Assembly (NCBI GenBank): GCA_031769625.1
Contig: JAUIMM010000169.1
Location: forward strand, 9,482,001 to 9,546,000
Reading direction: 5' to 3'
From: Taudactylus pleione
Taxonomy: Eukaryota > Chordata > Amphibia > Anura > Myobatrachidae
Length of the DNA stretch: 64,000 nucleotides
Shown here: piece by piece, positions 34,551 through 45,610 of the stretch
Layout: the number at the start of each line of letters is the position of its first letter
Position numbering within the stretch: the stretch's first letter is position 1
Notes under the pieces: model-generated
What the model was told of the DNA's origin: nothing
Seen by the model: the letters and a program-made list of their open reading frames with translations, nothing else
Database searches by the model: none
Position numbers and translations under genes: made by a program

Positions 34551-35470
34551 AGACCAAAATGGCGTAAAATATAAATGGTGATCAACAACTGATTCTGATT
34601 GGCTAAATGCATCTGAATCTGTCCCACTTATACTAATACTAAAGTAATGTTACTACTGTAATATATTTGTATTATTACAATGTTACTTTGAATCGGTCCT
34701 CGGCAATGACGCATATTTTCATTTGTTCTTTTAAAGGGGAACACGATGGATGTGTGTATTGATTTGTACATAAAAACCTAATTTTGTCTTTGTGTCTTAA
34801 GTTTAACCGTAACTAGGGGTGTGCAAGCGATGCCGCAGCTTAGGGTACAGGGCCAAGAGGGGGGGCAACTTTGGTGGCAATTTTATTTGGTTTGGAGATC
34901 CACTCAAGAGCTGCTTGAGCATGACCTAAGGATGCGCCTGACGCTCTGCTTCCCAGTCATGGTCCTCTCTTTATGACATCATGTTCTCACAGTGGGCCGG
35001 CCCAAGACACCTTAGTGCCCTGCTCTGGTATATGTAACTTAATTTAAGCTATATACTGTATTGTGTATGAATTGTAGAGTTGGCTGGTTTAAGCCACCTT
35101 GGTTTAAACCAAATGGTTTTCTTTAAAAAAATTAAAAATGGTGTCTGACATCTTCTTCTGCACTTGCATCAGAGATGGACGGATTTGCACAGCTGCTTGA
35201 ATCAGGCCCCTAATCTGTCTCTTTTGATGAGTTAAAATATCCAAATAACTTTAGATTGTTAATGTTAGAAAGCATTAAAACATGGTTGATCAAGGTTTCT
35301 AATACATAGCAATGTTTCACAGTATTAATATAATAAGCAGGATTCAATTTATTTTCATTAAAACATTAATGCAAAAAAAATGGTTACAAAAAAAAACTGT
35401 TTAAGCAAAATGTTTTCTTTTTTTTTTTTAAAAACATGTTTTTTTCCAGCCATGTTGAATTGTGAACTGT
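34551..35470. other. Mostly unrecognised stretch
   Basis: 34806-34850 (AACCGTAACTAGGGGTGTGC) resembles the CAGGGCCGTAACTAG hAT MITE end, and 35195-35212 (CTTGAATCAGGCCCC) an isolated GGGCCTGATTCAG end. No complete element was delimited. Confidence 0.35.
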
Positions 35471-36003
35471 GGGCCTGATTCAGCAAGGATCACAGTTGCA
35501 AAGAGGCACGCGATCGGTCGATTAATTCGCATTGCGCATTCGTAAGCATTGCAGTGCATGTACTAGCAATTGCGAAGGGTTTGCAGAGGCTACGCAGACC
35601 CAGAGCACATTGATTGACAGGAAGTGCCGTTTGTGGGTGGTGACGGGGGGCTGGTCGAGCGAACGCAGGCGTGCCAGTGCGTTGCAACGCCGTTGTATGG
35701 GCGTGCATAAATTATCCACTGCGATACCATACGCAGCCTGAGGCCTCATAGCGTGACCTGAAGTTAACAATTCCTGAGTGAGGTCTGACCTGCCTTAACT
35801 GTGCGTATGGGTCCGATGTTACTCGATGTTACCGATTGTTTCGCTATATTGCCCAAGTATACAGATGTGTGTAAGGGGAAGTGGGTGTCCTTATGGTAAG
35901 CTGTGATCGCAATGCAATTGCAAACATTTGGATTTCACCACTGATATTAGCAACTGCTGTGCGTGCGTTCTAGAAGAATAGCGATCCTTGCAGAATCAGG
36001 CCC
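35471..36003. mobile_element. GGGCCTGATTCAG-family MITE (copy 7), TSD TGT
   Basis: Ends GGGCCTGATTCAGCAAGGAT and CGATCCTTGCAGAATCAGGCCC are flanked by exact TGT (35468-35470, 36004-36006). It is inverted in content relative to copies 2 and 6 (TTGACAGGAAGTGCCGTTTG reads on the plus strand). Confidence 0.9.
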
Positions 36004-36006
36004 TGT

Positions 36007-36790
36007 CTTTTTATTTTATTTTTTGCTACCACTACTGTGCAGTTACGTCTCCTGAAATAAACTGTCATGTCCACTGTATTCTACCCTTTCCAAGCTGGAA
36101 GCATCTTACGTATATGTCCAGCTCTGCAAAATAAGTTTCTCGCTTACATTTTGCACTTGCAATTTGGAAAATCACTTGTTTCTAATCTGTGAGTTAGATG
36201 AACCACATGTACAGCAAAGTCTCCTCCAACTGTAATTGTCCCAAGAAAGCCTAACACTTTTATGAATGATTTGTTGAAGAGCAGCACAAGTACTATTGAA
36301 TGCATAAATAAATAAAACAACCTTATGCCGTCAAAGCAGATCTTGGCAGTCCAGCTGAGAATACAATGCATATGACCTACAGTAAATTAACATAGAAACA
36401 TAAAGTAATTCATCTGAGGCCCCATCACCGCAATACAATAACAAGACTTTTGTCGGAAATATAAATTGCAGCTAAGTCATGGTGTTTATTTTCAAAGCAA
36501 TGGCTATTACCTTGACAAATGTTCCTTCCAGGTGACATTATTACACCAGATGGTTAGGAACTTTGTAAGACTACCGCATGTTAAAGGCTAAGGTGATCAT
36601 TGGCTGAAACAAACTCATGAATTTTTTTTATACTCATATATTTACTGATTTGTAAAGTAGATTAAATTTAACCATTCCGTATTTTTTAATATAATTGTTA
36701 TATCCAACATTTATTTAGATATGTATAATGTAATATACAATACACAGCACTACTTAATGTGTTAGTTTTATAATTTAAGGATAATAATAA
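36007..36790. other. Stretch without recognised features
   Basis: AT-rich DNA. No paired repeats, coding signal or RNA gene. Confidence 0.5.
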
Positions 36791-38345
36791 TCTATATAAT
36801 AAGCAAGAAAGCTTGTTTGTCTGTCTGTCCGTCTCTTTGTCCTTTATGCATGGCCAGAGTTTTGGACCTAGCTCCACCAAATTTGGCAGGGTGGTATAGT
36901 TTGACCAGGATTAGGTTTTTGCCTAGGTTTGAACTTTGTTTGGGCCACACATTGTCACACAATCCTTAAAATTGGTAAACTCTTAAGTTACACAGGTTCC
37001 AGGGCATGCTCTAGTGGAAATTGGTAGTCTGCCAAAAACCTGTGAGAATGCAACAAAAGTATCCCTTTCTCCTCTGAGAAAACGTGATGACTCTTTTTGC
37101 AGCAACGTGAAGCACTGGGGAGGGGGGCACTGTGAGCAGCAGCAAGCAGTCTTCCATTGCAGCCCAGCACACCACAGCATGTGCTGGGCTGCTGACAGGT
37201 AAGAGGGAGGGAGACGGCATCAGACTCGGGCCCCCACCGGGCCCCTCCAACAAGCCCAGGTAATTAGTACCCGCTCCCACCCTCTCGGCACCCCTGGACG
37301 TAACGAGAACTTTGTGGGACACATAGCAAGATCTTAAAAGGGCCTCCACCCACATACATTTGCCCACACAGACCTCATTCAGATTATGACACACAGAGCC
37401 CATTCAGGTTATACTACACAGTAGTACCTCTTTTACTCTTATACACATTATGCCATGCAGTAGTAGTGCTCCTTATAACATTATGCTACACAGTAATGCC
37501 CCTTACACATTATACAACACAGAAATGCCCTTTACAGATTATGCCAAATAGTAGTAGTGCCCAATATAACACATTACTTCAAACAATACTAGTGCCCCTT
37601 ACACATTATACCCCCCCCAAGCAACTCACCTCCCCAGGTCCCTCCAGCAGCCTCTCGCCTTCCCTTGTGCACCATCAGCAGTTAGCAGGTGTGGATGTGA
37701 TGCACCAGCAGGCAGTGGCAGACAAGGACAGACAGCACCGGCACAATTTGAATCTGGCAGGGTCGCGAGCCAATCAGAGTTTGTGGACCAAGGGCTGTCA
37801 CACATTATGCTCCCCCCCAGCAACTCACCTCTCCGTCTCCCTCCAGCAGCCTCTTGCCTTCCCTTGTGCACCATCAGCAGCCAGCAGGTGTGGATTTGGT
37901 GCACCAGCAGGCAGTGGCAGACATGGACAGACAGTGGCGTCACAATTTGAATCTGGCACGGTCGTGAGCCAATTGGAGCTCGTGGACCAGCAGCCACTCA
38001 GGAGCCACCACTGTTGATTGGCTGCTGATCCGCCAACTCTGATTGCCTCATGGCCGGGGGTGCTGTCTCTCCATGTCTGCCTGCCAGTGTGCCAGCTCAG
38101 CTGTAATGTGTTGCGTGACTGGGTGTAAGGGGACTGAAGGGCCACAGAGGCAGCTGGGGCACCATAGTAGCAGCACCCCATGCACCCATGGTAGTTACGC
38201 CACTGTTTGCAAGCATGTTAGCAAACAGTGGGGTCTTTTTCAGGATCAATGGAATGGAGTTATAGGTGAGGACAATGTAAACAAATAAAAGCTGCAGGTG
38301 TACTTCAAGGTCCTGTCTTCAACCCGGATGGGGTATCCCAGCTAG
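36791..38345 (+). mobile_element. Helitron-like non-autonomous element (unit A)
   Basis: It starts with TCTATATAATAAGCAAG after an A, and ends with AACCCGGATGGGGT, a short spacer and CAGCTAG followed by T. TC start, CTAG end, a small ACCC/GGGT hairpin near the 3' end and A/T flanks are Helitron hallmarks. No Rep/helicase is encoded. The middle contains a GC-rich block of the 30597 hAT family (37.10-37.30 kb) and a ~230-bp tandem duplication starting at CAACTCACCTCCCCAGG (37.62 and 37.82 kb). The 183-codon open stretch at 37466-38017 crosses that duplication and is not a gene. Confidence 0.5.
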
Positions 38346-38953
38346 TATATATAATAAGTAAGAAAGTGTGTGTGTGTGTGTGTCTGTTTGTCCTTTACAC
38401 ACGGCCAAAGTTTTGTACCTAGTTCCAGCAAATTTGGCATGGTGGTGTAGTTTGATAAGGATTAGGTTTTTGTCAAGGTTTGAACTTCATCAGGGCATAC
38501 TGTACACTGTCACACAATCCCATAAAACTGGAACACTCAAATTACACAGGTTCTGGGGCTGTCACACTCTCATATCACTTTTACAAGAGCCGCATTAGTT
38601 AGTCAGTCTTCTCTGTTTGCATAATAAACTTTGACATTAAACAGTATGCATTGTTAGCATTTCACTCACTGTCTCATTTTACAGCAGTTGCCCCAGGGGT
38701 ATTGCAGAGTGCCTGGCAAGATCATGAGCAGCTGAGCACTCGATACATTCAGACTGGTACAGGCAGCATAATCAATCCACAATCTTTGATCCTGGCAAAG
38801 CTTCGCCATACAGAGATTACAAACAACAGCCACAAATTGCCACTGTGGGCCAGCCCCCTTCTGTCTTGAAACGGGACTCTAGTCCCGGCATTCTCCCCCT
38901 GATGGCAGCCCTGCTAGACATGGTCTTCAATGTTGGTGTGCAGAGTGATTTCA
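38346..38953 (+). mobile_element. Helitron-like unit B, directly abutting unit A
   Basis: TATATATAATAAGTAAGAAAG follows immediately after the CTAG of unit A. The next ~210 bp (GGCCAAAGTTTTGTACCTAG, TTTGGCATGGTGGTGTAGTT) match the start of unit A. From 38514 to the MITE at 38954 it matches 58440-58890 in unit C, including ACTCGATACATTCAGACTG and TCAATCCACAATCTTTGATC. Its 3' end was not found. Confidence 0.45.
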
Positions 38954-39333
38954 GAGGGTGATTCAGCTGCGGACATAGTGATAGGGATCACGCAAATTCC
39001 AGATTCTCAGGAATCTGCACATGTGCAGTATGGGTCTGCGATCACGCACGCAGACTGGCTCAGTCACAGCCTTGATGACTGCTCAGCAAGCAGCTGCACT
39101 GCAGCCTACAATACAGGCAGTGTGAACCCCTATATTGCAGCAGGCCCTGGTGCAGTGCCGCCCCTGCCCCCTGCCATACAGACCACCAACCACCACCCGG
39201 TCACCAACCCCAAACGCTCATGGACTGTCACTCACTCTGCGATGGATTCCTATGTGCGTATTTAATCGCAGTGCTGAACAATCGCCTGATCTGCGTACAT
39301 AGTTGCAATTGCGTGTGCTGCTGAATCATGCCC
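38954..39333. mobile_element. GGGCCTGATTCAG-family MITE (copy 8), decayed
   Basis: Ends GAGGGTGATTCAGCTGCGG and GCTGCTGAATCATGCCC; duplication not clear. The left end is also present at the same place in unit C (58885), so the insertion predates the copying of the host repeat. Confidence 0.6.
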
Positions 39334-39429
39334 TGGGCAGGATGTACTACTCTTGGGGTGTACATCCCGCCAGTCACCGCAACCTTACTAATCGCATATG
39401 TACTAACAAATGCGATTAGTATCGCAAAG

Positions 39430-39757
39430 GACAGCTCTTGCAAAAAGGGCCTGGGCCCGGGCTTGCTGGAGGGGCCTGGCAGGGGGCCAGGGTCTGACAC
39501 TGCCCTCCTCTCTCTTACCTGTCAGCAGCCCAGCACATGATGCTGTGTGCTCGGCTGCAATGGAAGACTGCTCGTTGCCTTTGGGGGGGGGAGCAATCCC
39601 CCCCGAATTTGCGCCGGTCTGAGGGGTTCACAGCGCCCCCCTCCCCAGCGCACAGTGCCGCAAAGTATTTTTCTTTTCCCTAAGGGAGTGTGGCCACACT
39701 TCCCGCGATTAGGTCATGCCCTCTTCCCATGGGCCCGGGCCGGCTCTCTACGGCCCT
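39430..39757 (-). mobile_element. GC-rich hAT-type fragment
   Basis: Reverse-complement relative of 30597-30985: TTGCTGGAGGGGCCTGGC, CAGCAGCCCAGCACATGATG and CATGGGCCCGGGCCGGCTC occur in the expected inverted order. Its left boundary is unclear. Confidence 0.55.
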
Positions 39758-40272
39758 TAGCATATGAATAATGTTGCTACTCATTCTCAGATGTTGTCAC
39801 TGTTTGTTCAACTGTGTTGTTTAACTGTTATTTTCTATCACTGATTAGCCAGATAGAAAATGACCACCTCATTTGGCCCTCAGCTTCTGCACAATCTCTC
39901 GCAAAATAACTTTTAAATTCCGTAAGATATATATATACACTATATACAGCAGCAGCTCCTACCCTCTTACCTGAGGGGGTGCTGCTGGTCTGGCCATAGC
40001 CAGACAGGTCCTGGTACCTGCACAATGAATCTGACAGACGATAGGACCGACGCATGCAAATGAGTGGCAGTGGCAACGTGGATACGCATAACACCGGCCG
40101 CATTGGTTGCAGCCCCGAGAAGCTGTGTAGGGCTACCTGAAAGGCAGGGCAGTGACTTCCATTGGAAGCCGCTCTCTGCTAATCACAGCCCTCTGGCTGC
40201 CTGTCCTTTGTGTGACTGGCAGGTGGCAGATTTTACTGGGGGTGGCTGCAGCCCCTAGGTAAAATCTGCCAC

Positions 40273-40278
40273 TGTGTG

Positions 40279-40322
<44 letters not shown>

Positions 40323-40364
40323 CAGTGTTTATATATATATATATATATAGTATATTTTTATATA

Positions 40365-40395
<31 letters not shown>

Positions 40396-40432
40396 GTGTA
40401 TATCTATATCCATATGGTGTGTGTGCGCGTGT
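40273..40432. repeat. Compound (TG)/(TA) microsatellite
   Basis: Alternating TGTG and long TATA blocks over about 160 bp; open stretches here (Tyr/Ile repeats) are artefacts. Confidence 0.95.
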
Positions 40433-41494
40433 GCTATTTGTCATGTATTTTTTACCTTTCATTTGCCCCTAGTCACTTTTTAGGCTGTCAGGGAAAGGAA
40501 TATTTTTATCACTGGCTGTTGCAGATTGTTGACTACATGAGTCATAAAAGACGTTCTTGTTCAGTAAGCGCCATTATGGTTCATTGCAGCAGCCATACAT
40601 CACTCAGAGTAACTCAGATGGAGAGCCCCTTCAGTTAGTTCAGCTAAATGTAATAAAATTCTGTAAAATTCAGTGCAGCCGCTTGACATGCAGCACACGT
40701 TTGGTAAGAGGGAAGAGATGTGTGCAGTTTATGGCGCATCTCCTTAGTCGCTGTCTGCAGGTAATCTGTCCTTGCTGCTCTGTCTCTGTTTGGCAAATAC
40801 ATGATGTAAAGCGATATGAATAATGATGAATTGTCTAATCTTTTACACTCTGCAGAGTAGGAAAATGCTTAAAAATCTTCATTTGTATTTTGTTTTTAAG
40901 TCATTATTTTGGTATTGTCTGTATGGTACCTATCCAATTGCTAAATTAGAGGAGAAAATGTGTCATTTTAATAAAATCCCATTTATCATGAAAGTACTGT
41001 ATTATTTGTTATACTTCCATGCATAACAAGTGAACTCTCTGCTGCCAGATAGTTTATGTGCTCTCTTGTCTGCAACTGCAGAAAGAACTCAATGACTGCG
41101 AAAGCACAATGTGTAATTCCATTAGAAAGAACCTGTACAGATACCATTTACTTATTCATTGAACGTCTTTAATAAAGGCATAGACTTATATTTAGAAAAA
41201 AAAAATCTGTTTAAAACAACAGTTTCCTATGATAGAAAGCTGTACATGTAATGAATCATCTGTTAGCTATTTATTGGCTTCAGTAAACTCTGCAGAAACT
41301 GTATAATGTGTGTGACCCACACTATCCTCTTCCCAATTCTCCTAACAGTACTGTTCTTTTAAAACACCCAACATGAATACTGTTATGTTTGTGTAAATGT
41401 ATAGAGTCATAGCCAGGTAGTACCAGTAGTCAGCCAGATTGGTGTGATTCTTGTAGTACTGTAATATATGTGGACTTTAGGGAGTCGAAACACA
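40433..41494. other. Stretch without recognised features
   Basis: AT-rich; no paired repeats or coding signature seen. Confidence 0.5.
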
Positions 41495-41885
41495 CAGGGT
41501 CGGACTGGTCCACAGGAGTACAGGGGAAAGCCCCGGTGGGCCTCACTGCTTGAGGGCCCACTCCCTCCTCTAGGGGCCCTCTATCACACATACAGTACAT
41601 TAATGTGGTATTTATAGACAGAATCACCATCATGTGCTTTATTATTATACATATGTTACCTTATACTGCATTCCCAGGACTATGGTCTATCCACTACAGT
41701 GCATTGCTGTTATCAGTCTGGTACATTATCATGCATCAGTATTTACTATGTATATTTATAAATTGGCCCAGACCACGCACTCTAATGATTAGCCAAGCCT
41801 CTGTGGTGACTGACCACACCCCTTACACATAAGCCCTTACTGCTGCATTTCCCCGGAAGGACCTTCATGCCCCAGTCCGACACTG
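41495..41885. mobile_element. hAT-type MITE with CAGGGTCGGACTGG ends
   Basis: Left CAGGGTCGGACTGGTCCACA pairs with the right end GCCCCAGTCCGACACTG. AGGGGAAAGCCCCGG near the left is answered by TTTCCCCGGAAGG near the right. An 8-bp duplication was not convincing. Confidence 0.65.
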
Positions 41886-42445
41886 CAAATTGCAGTGGAA
41901 AATAAAACTATTTTTGTTATCCTAAGATGCTTTTTTTAATGTTTACCTTCTAATAAATGCAGAGGTGGCAAGCATATTCTTTTTTTTTTAATCTTGCTTG
42001 CAAGTATTGTCTATTGTTGTCCCACTAAACCTCTAAACATTGTTTCAGGACAAGAAGAACACTACTGATTAGGGATGTGCACCGACCCCTGTGTTTTGGT
42101 TTTGGCTCTGGATTTCCCCTGGTTTTGGTTCTGGATTGGTTGTGCCAAAACCTCACCTCCGTGTTTTGTTTTCGGGTTTTGGTTTTTCAATCTGGATTTT
42201 TTTCTTAAAAATAAAAATAAAAAAATGGACCTTTTTTGATCCTACAGTATTAATAACCTCAATAACATTTATTTACACTCGTTTCCAGTAACTTTTGACC
42301 ACCTCACAGCTTACAATATTGATTTTTTCATCTAGTTAAAGGGCCAAAAGGTTGCATCCAGCTTGCTGGCTCAAAACTGATTGATATAATTATTAATAGA
42401 GTTGAAGACTGTGCAAAGATGATGGTTGGGATACCCTTGAGGATT

Positions 42446-42850
42446 GAAGAATTGATAGTTGGTGCAGCCCCTGGCTCTAAAATTGATAATAAATTAATTA
42501 AAAAACAATTCATTGGTGCAGCTCCAGGCTGAATCATTAATAACAAAAAAGAAATTCATTGGTGCAGTCTTTGGCTGTAAAATTGATAATAAATTAATTA
42601 AAAAACTATTCATTGGTGCAGCCCTGGGCTGAATAATTAATAATAAAAAGAAATTCATCGGTGCAGCCTCTGGCTGTAAAATTGATAATAAATTAATTAA
42701 AAAACAATTAATTGGTGCAGCCCCAGGCTGAATAATTAATAATAATTTAATTAAAAAAGTAAAAAACAATTCACTGGGTGTAGCCCCTAGTTGAATAATT
42801 AATAAAAATAAATTAATTGGTGCAGCCCCTGGCTGTAAATAAATTAATTT
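42446..42850. repeat. Tandem array inside the hAT element
   Basis: A two-part unit of about 110-120 bp (TTCATTGGTGCAGCCCCAGG, CTGAATAATTAATAA and GGCTGTAAAATTGATAATAA, AATTAATTAAAAAACAATT) repeats about three and a half times. Confidence 0.85.
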
Positions 42851-42989
42851 AAAAACAATTCATTGGTTCCTAAACCAACCATAACATTAATTTAAAATGC
42901 CCCAACCAGCACATAATGGAAAGGAAAAAGGTGCAAGATTGAATAGTCCTTTTGGTAGATGTTGCTGCTGCTGTTGTAGGCAATACACC

Positions 42990-44305
42990 TACCCAGTGGG
43001 CTGTCACAGTCATGTAATCCTTAGTTTGCCCTGTCCCACTTGTCCACATATCAGTGGTCAAGTGAACAGTGGGTACAATGGCATTTCTGAGGACATTAAT
43101 AAGGTTTTTTTTAATGTCCTTGTACAGACTTGGAATTGCTGTTCTAGCAAAGTGGAATCTAGAAGGGATCTGGTAGCGCTGACACAGGACCTCAATTAAC
43201 TGTTGAAAATCCACTGCAGTAATGGCGGATACTGGACGCGCATCTAATACCAGCATAGCTGTTATGACGTCAGTAATCCGCTGTGCAACTGGGTGATTGC
43301 TGTCATACTTGTTTGCCCTTGCAAACAATTGTTTGACACCTAATTGTTTTTTGGAGGATACACTACAAGTAGTCTTCCTCCTGGTCCCCTTCTGGGATGA
43401 AGATCCACTCACAGCAGCAGCAACAGGCGTAGCCATCAAGGATCCTTCTGAGGAATCACGGATAGGAGAGGAGTCAATCATGCTTCGAATAACAACATTG
43501 GATGCAGCAGGACTACTCCCGATGACGAATGAGGATGTTGATGATACAGGTGTTGGCGGTGGAGATCGAAGGTGATTGGATCCCACAGAGAGGGAGCAGG
43601 TTGGTGACTTGTTACGTTTTGAGTTTTGGAACTTGGCGACATACACTTTGATATTTGATGAATGCGCTCCAAGTGATGTAACAAAGAGGAGGTTCCTAGA
43701 TGGTTTAGGTCCCTCCCTGTACTCACTCTTGCCTGGCAATGGTTACATATGGCTTGACAACTGTTGTCCGGATTGGGGTGGAAATAATTCCACACGTGAG
43801 AGGTGGATTTTTTTGTCTTTTGCCCCGGCATGACAACAATGGGCTTTGGCTTTTTCAATCCATGGGCAAAAGCTGTTGCCTTACTTACACAAAGGACATC
43901 CTCGACATCAACATCCTCATCACCATCATCTTTATCATCAACATCCTCATCATCCTTAGCGCCTTCAACTACCAAAATATCCTTATCCATGTGCAATTCC
44001 ACAGAAGCATCCTCACTGACTACGTCTGCAAGATGTTGACTACCCTTCCCCACATTTACAGAGGGCACACAAATGTTGGAACATGGAGGATCCTCCAGTA
44101 CACTAGTACTTAGGTCTGGCTCACACATGGCAACCGCGGACACACTTGCACTCTCCTCTGGGATTTGTGATTTCGATTTCTCAGGGCACACAGTTGTTTT
44201 TTCCGGAGCTGTCTTACTCTTCTTAACAACTTTCAATTTTTTAATGGTACCACCACCACCACTACTACTACAAGCAGAAGGGCTATCAGAACCAGCATTC
44301 ATCAT
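42990..44305 (-). pseudogene. hAT transposase, N-terminal half (BED zinc finger plus start of the RNase H-like fold)
   Basis: First ATG at 44305 (MMNAGSDSPSA). An acidic, Ser-rich leader contains a D/E-rich block (KDDEDVDDKDDGDEDVDVED). Next comes a BED finger: VWNYF, CQAICNHC, then HLGTSSLLHHLERIH, giving the C2H2 ligands. After a frameshift at roughly 43600-43690 the minus-2 frame carries HPVAQRITDVITAMLVLDARP, VDFQQLIEVLCQRYQIPS, then HLTTDMWTS, whose Asp fits the first catalytic residue of hAT transposases. Similarity stops after VTAHWV near 42990; the insertion domain, remaining catalytic residues and hATC dimerisation domain are absent. It would have cut and pasted the element in the nucleus; this copy cannot. 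ZBED-type host genes derive from such proteins, but the 8-bp duplications identify a transposon. Confidence 0.8.
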
Positions 44306-44599
44306 AAATAAAGGCCTTATCCTTTCCTTGCCTTTCAAATTTTTTTATTTACTACAGTAAAAGTAGCTTTACCATATCCATGGCATGACTTAAGCCCTGG
44401 GGCATGGGCCTTCATAGAGGACGAGGAAGTTGACGGCCTTGCATCATCATGATGACTGCTGGCGCAGCTTCAACATGTGGTTCTTGACCTTGCTCTCCTG
44501 TCTTGTGACAGCCCTCCATATTTTCTGTGGTCTTGAATCAGTGTCACAAGCACCAAATAGTGTAGCCAAGGTGCGGTTACAAAATTCACACACGTGCAG

Positions 44600-45135
44600 T
44601 CATGCGCACACAGAAAAAAAATAGACAAAAGACACTATTTTTATTTTTTATTTTTTTCAGGTCCAGAACTTGGGCGCAGAGCACAGATTGATGACGACTG
44701 GAGTCGGGCAGCACTAGCTTGCAACTTGCGTTGCTGCTGAATCTTGTGCGGCTAAGCCTAACATGCACACACAGAAAAAAATAGACAAAAGACACTATTT
44801 TTTGGGGTGGGAGGGTTTCGGGTGCAGAACTGGGGCCCAGAGTACAGATTGATGATGACTGGAGTCGGGCAGCACTAGGTTGCAACTTGCGTTGCTGCTG
44901 TATCTTGTGCGGCTAAGCCTAACACGCACACACAGAAAAAAATAGACAAAAGACACTATTTTTTTTTTTTTTCAGGTCCAGAACTTGGGCTCAGAGCACA
45001 GATTGATGACAACTGGAGTCGGGCAGCACTGGGTTGTGTTGCTGTATCTTGTGCGACTAAGCTTAGCGCGCAAACACAGAGAAAAAATAAAAAGACCATA
45101 TATATATTCTTTTTTTGGGGATCCAGAACTTGGGC
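44600..45135. repeat. ~155-bp tandem repeat in the hAT leader
   Basis: Units contain CACACAGAAAAAAATAGACA, AAAGACACTATTTTTT, CCAGAACTTGGGC, GAGCACAGATTGATGA and GGAGTCGGGCAGCACTAG. There are three near-complete units and a partial one. Confidence 0.88.
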
Positions 45136-45345
45136 CCAGATGGAAGCAGCAGACAGCACAGCACCAGCCCAGATGGATCAGCACCAGCCCAGATGGACGC
45201 AGGAGACAGCACAGCACCAGCCCAGATGGATCAGCAACAGCACCAGCCCAGATGGACACAGCAGACAGCACAGTAGTGACAGCACCAGATGGATCAGCAG
45301 TGCACCAGCCTAGGACACAGCAGACAGCACAGCACCAGCACAGGT
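45136..45345. repeat. CAGCACCAGCCCAGATGG minisatellite in the hAT leader
   Basis: The core CAGCACCAGCCCAGATGGA alternates with CACAGCAGACAGCACAG-like spacers about seven times. Confidence 0.88.
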
Positions 45346-45610
45346 AAGTACTACCTCTCCTAGCCCTACACTACCCACCCTCCCTGTTCAGTCTCCATAG
45401 CCGGAGTGAAATGGCGGCCGCCGCAAGGTCCCTTATATACATAGAGACGAAAGCTTGCGAGCCGCGAGATTTCATCTCTATGGTTTTGACTCGGTTTGAG
45501 ATCCGGGGCCGGCGGGGGAACCAAACGCACGTTCGGTTCTCGCACCGGATCTCAAAATTCGGGTGGGTTTGGATCTCTGAGATCCGAACCCGCTCATCTC
45601 TACTACTGAG

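Larger units (their letters stand above)
42070..45602 (-). mobile_element. 3.5-kb hAT element with transposase remnant and 8-bp TSD
   Basis: Left end TAGGGATGTGCACCGACC; the right end, reverse-complemented, reads TAGAGATGAGCGGGTTCGG. Flanks CTACTGAT (42062-42069) and CTACTGAG (45603-45610) match at seven of eight. The only coding part is a minus-strand transposase N-terminal portion. The C-terminal region expected on the left is replaced by a tandem array (42446-42850), and the 5' leader on the right is built of two other arrays. The element is therefore internally deleted but structurally complete at both ends. Three short elements at 48805, 49788 and 60602 share its ends. Confidence 0.88.

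Noticed and set aside
37466..38017. 183-codon open stretch with an internal repeat
   Set aside because: The repeat is a DNA-level tandem duplication inside a Helitron-like unit; similar DNA in unit C has a different frame structure.
42990..44305. Host ZBED-type gene
   Set aside because: The reading is inside an element with hAT ends and an 8-bp duplication, is frameshifted and lacks its C-terminal half.
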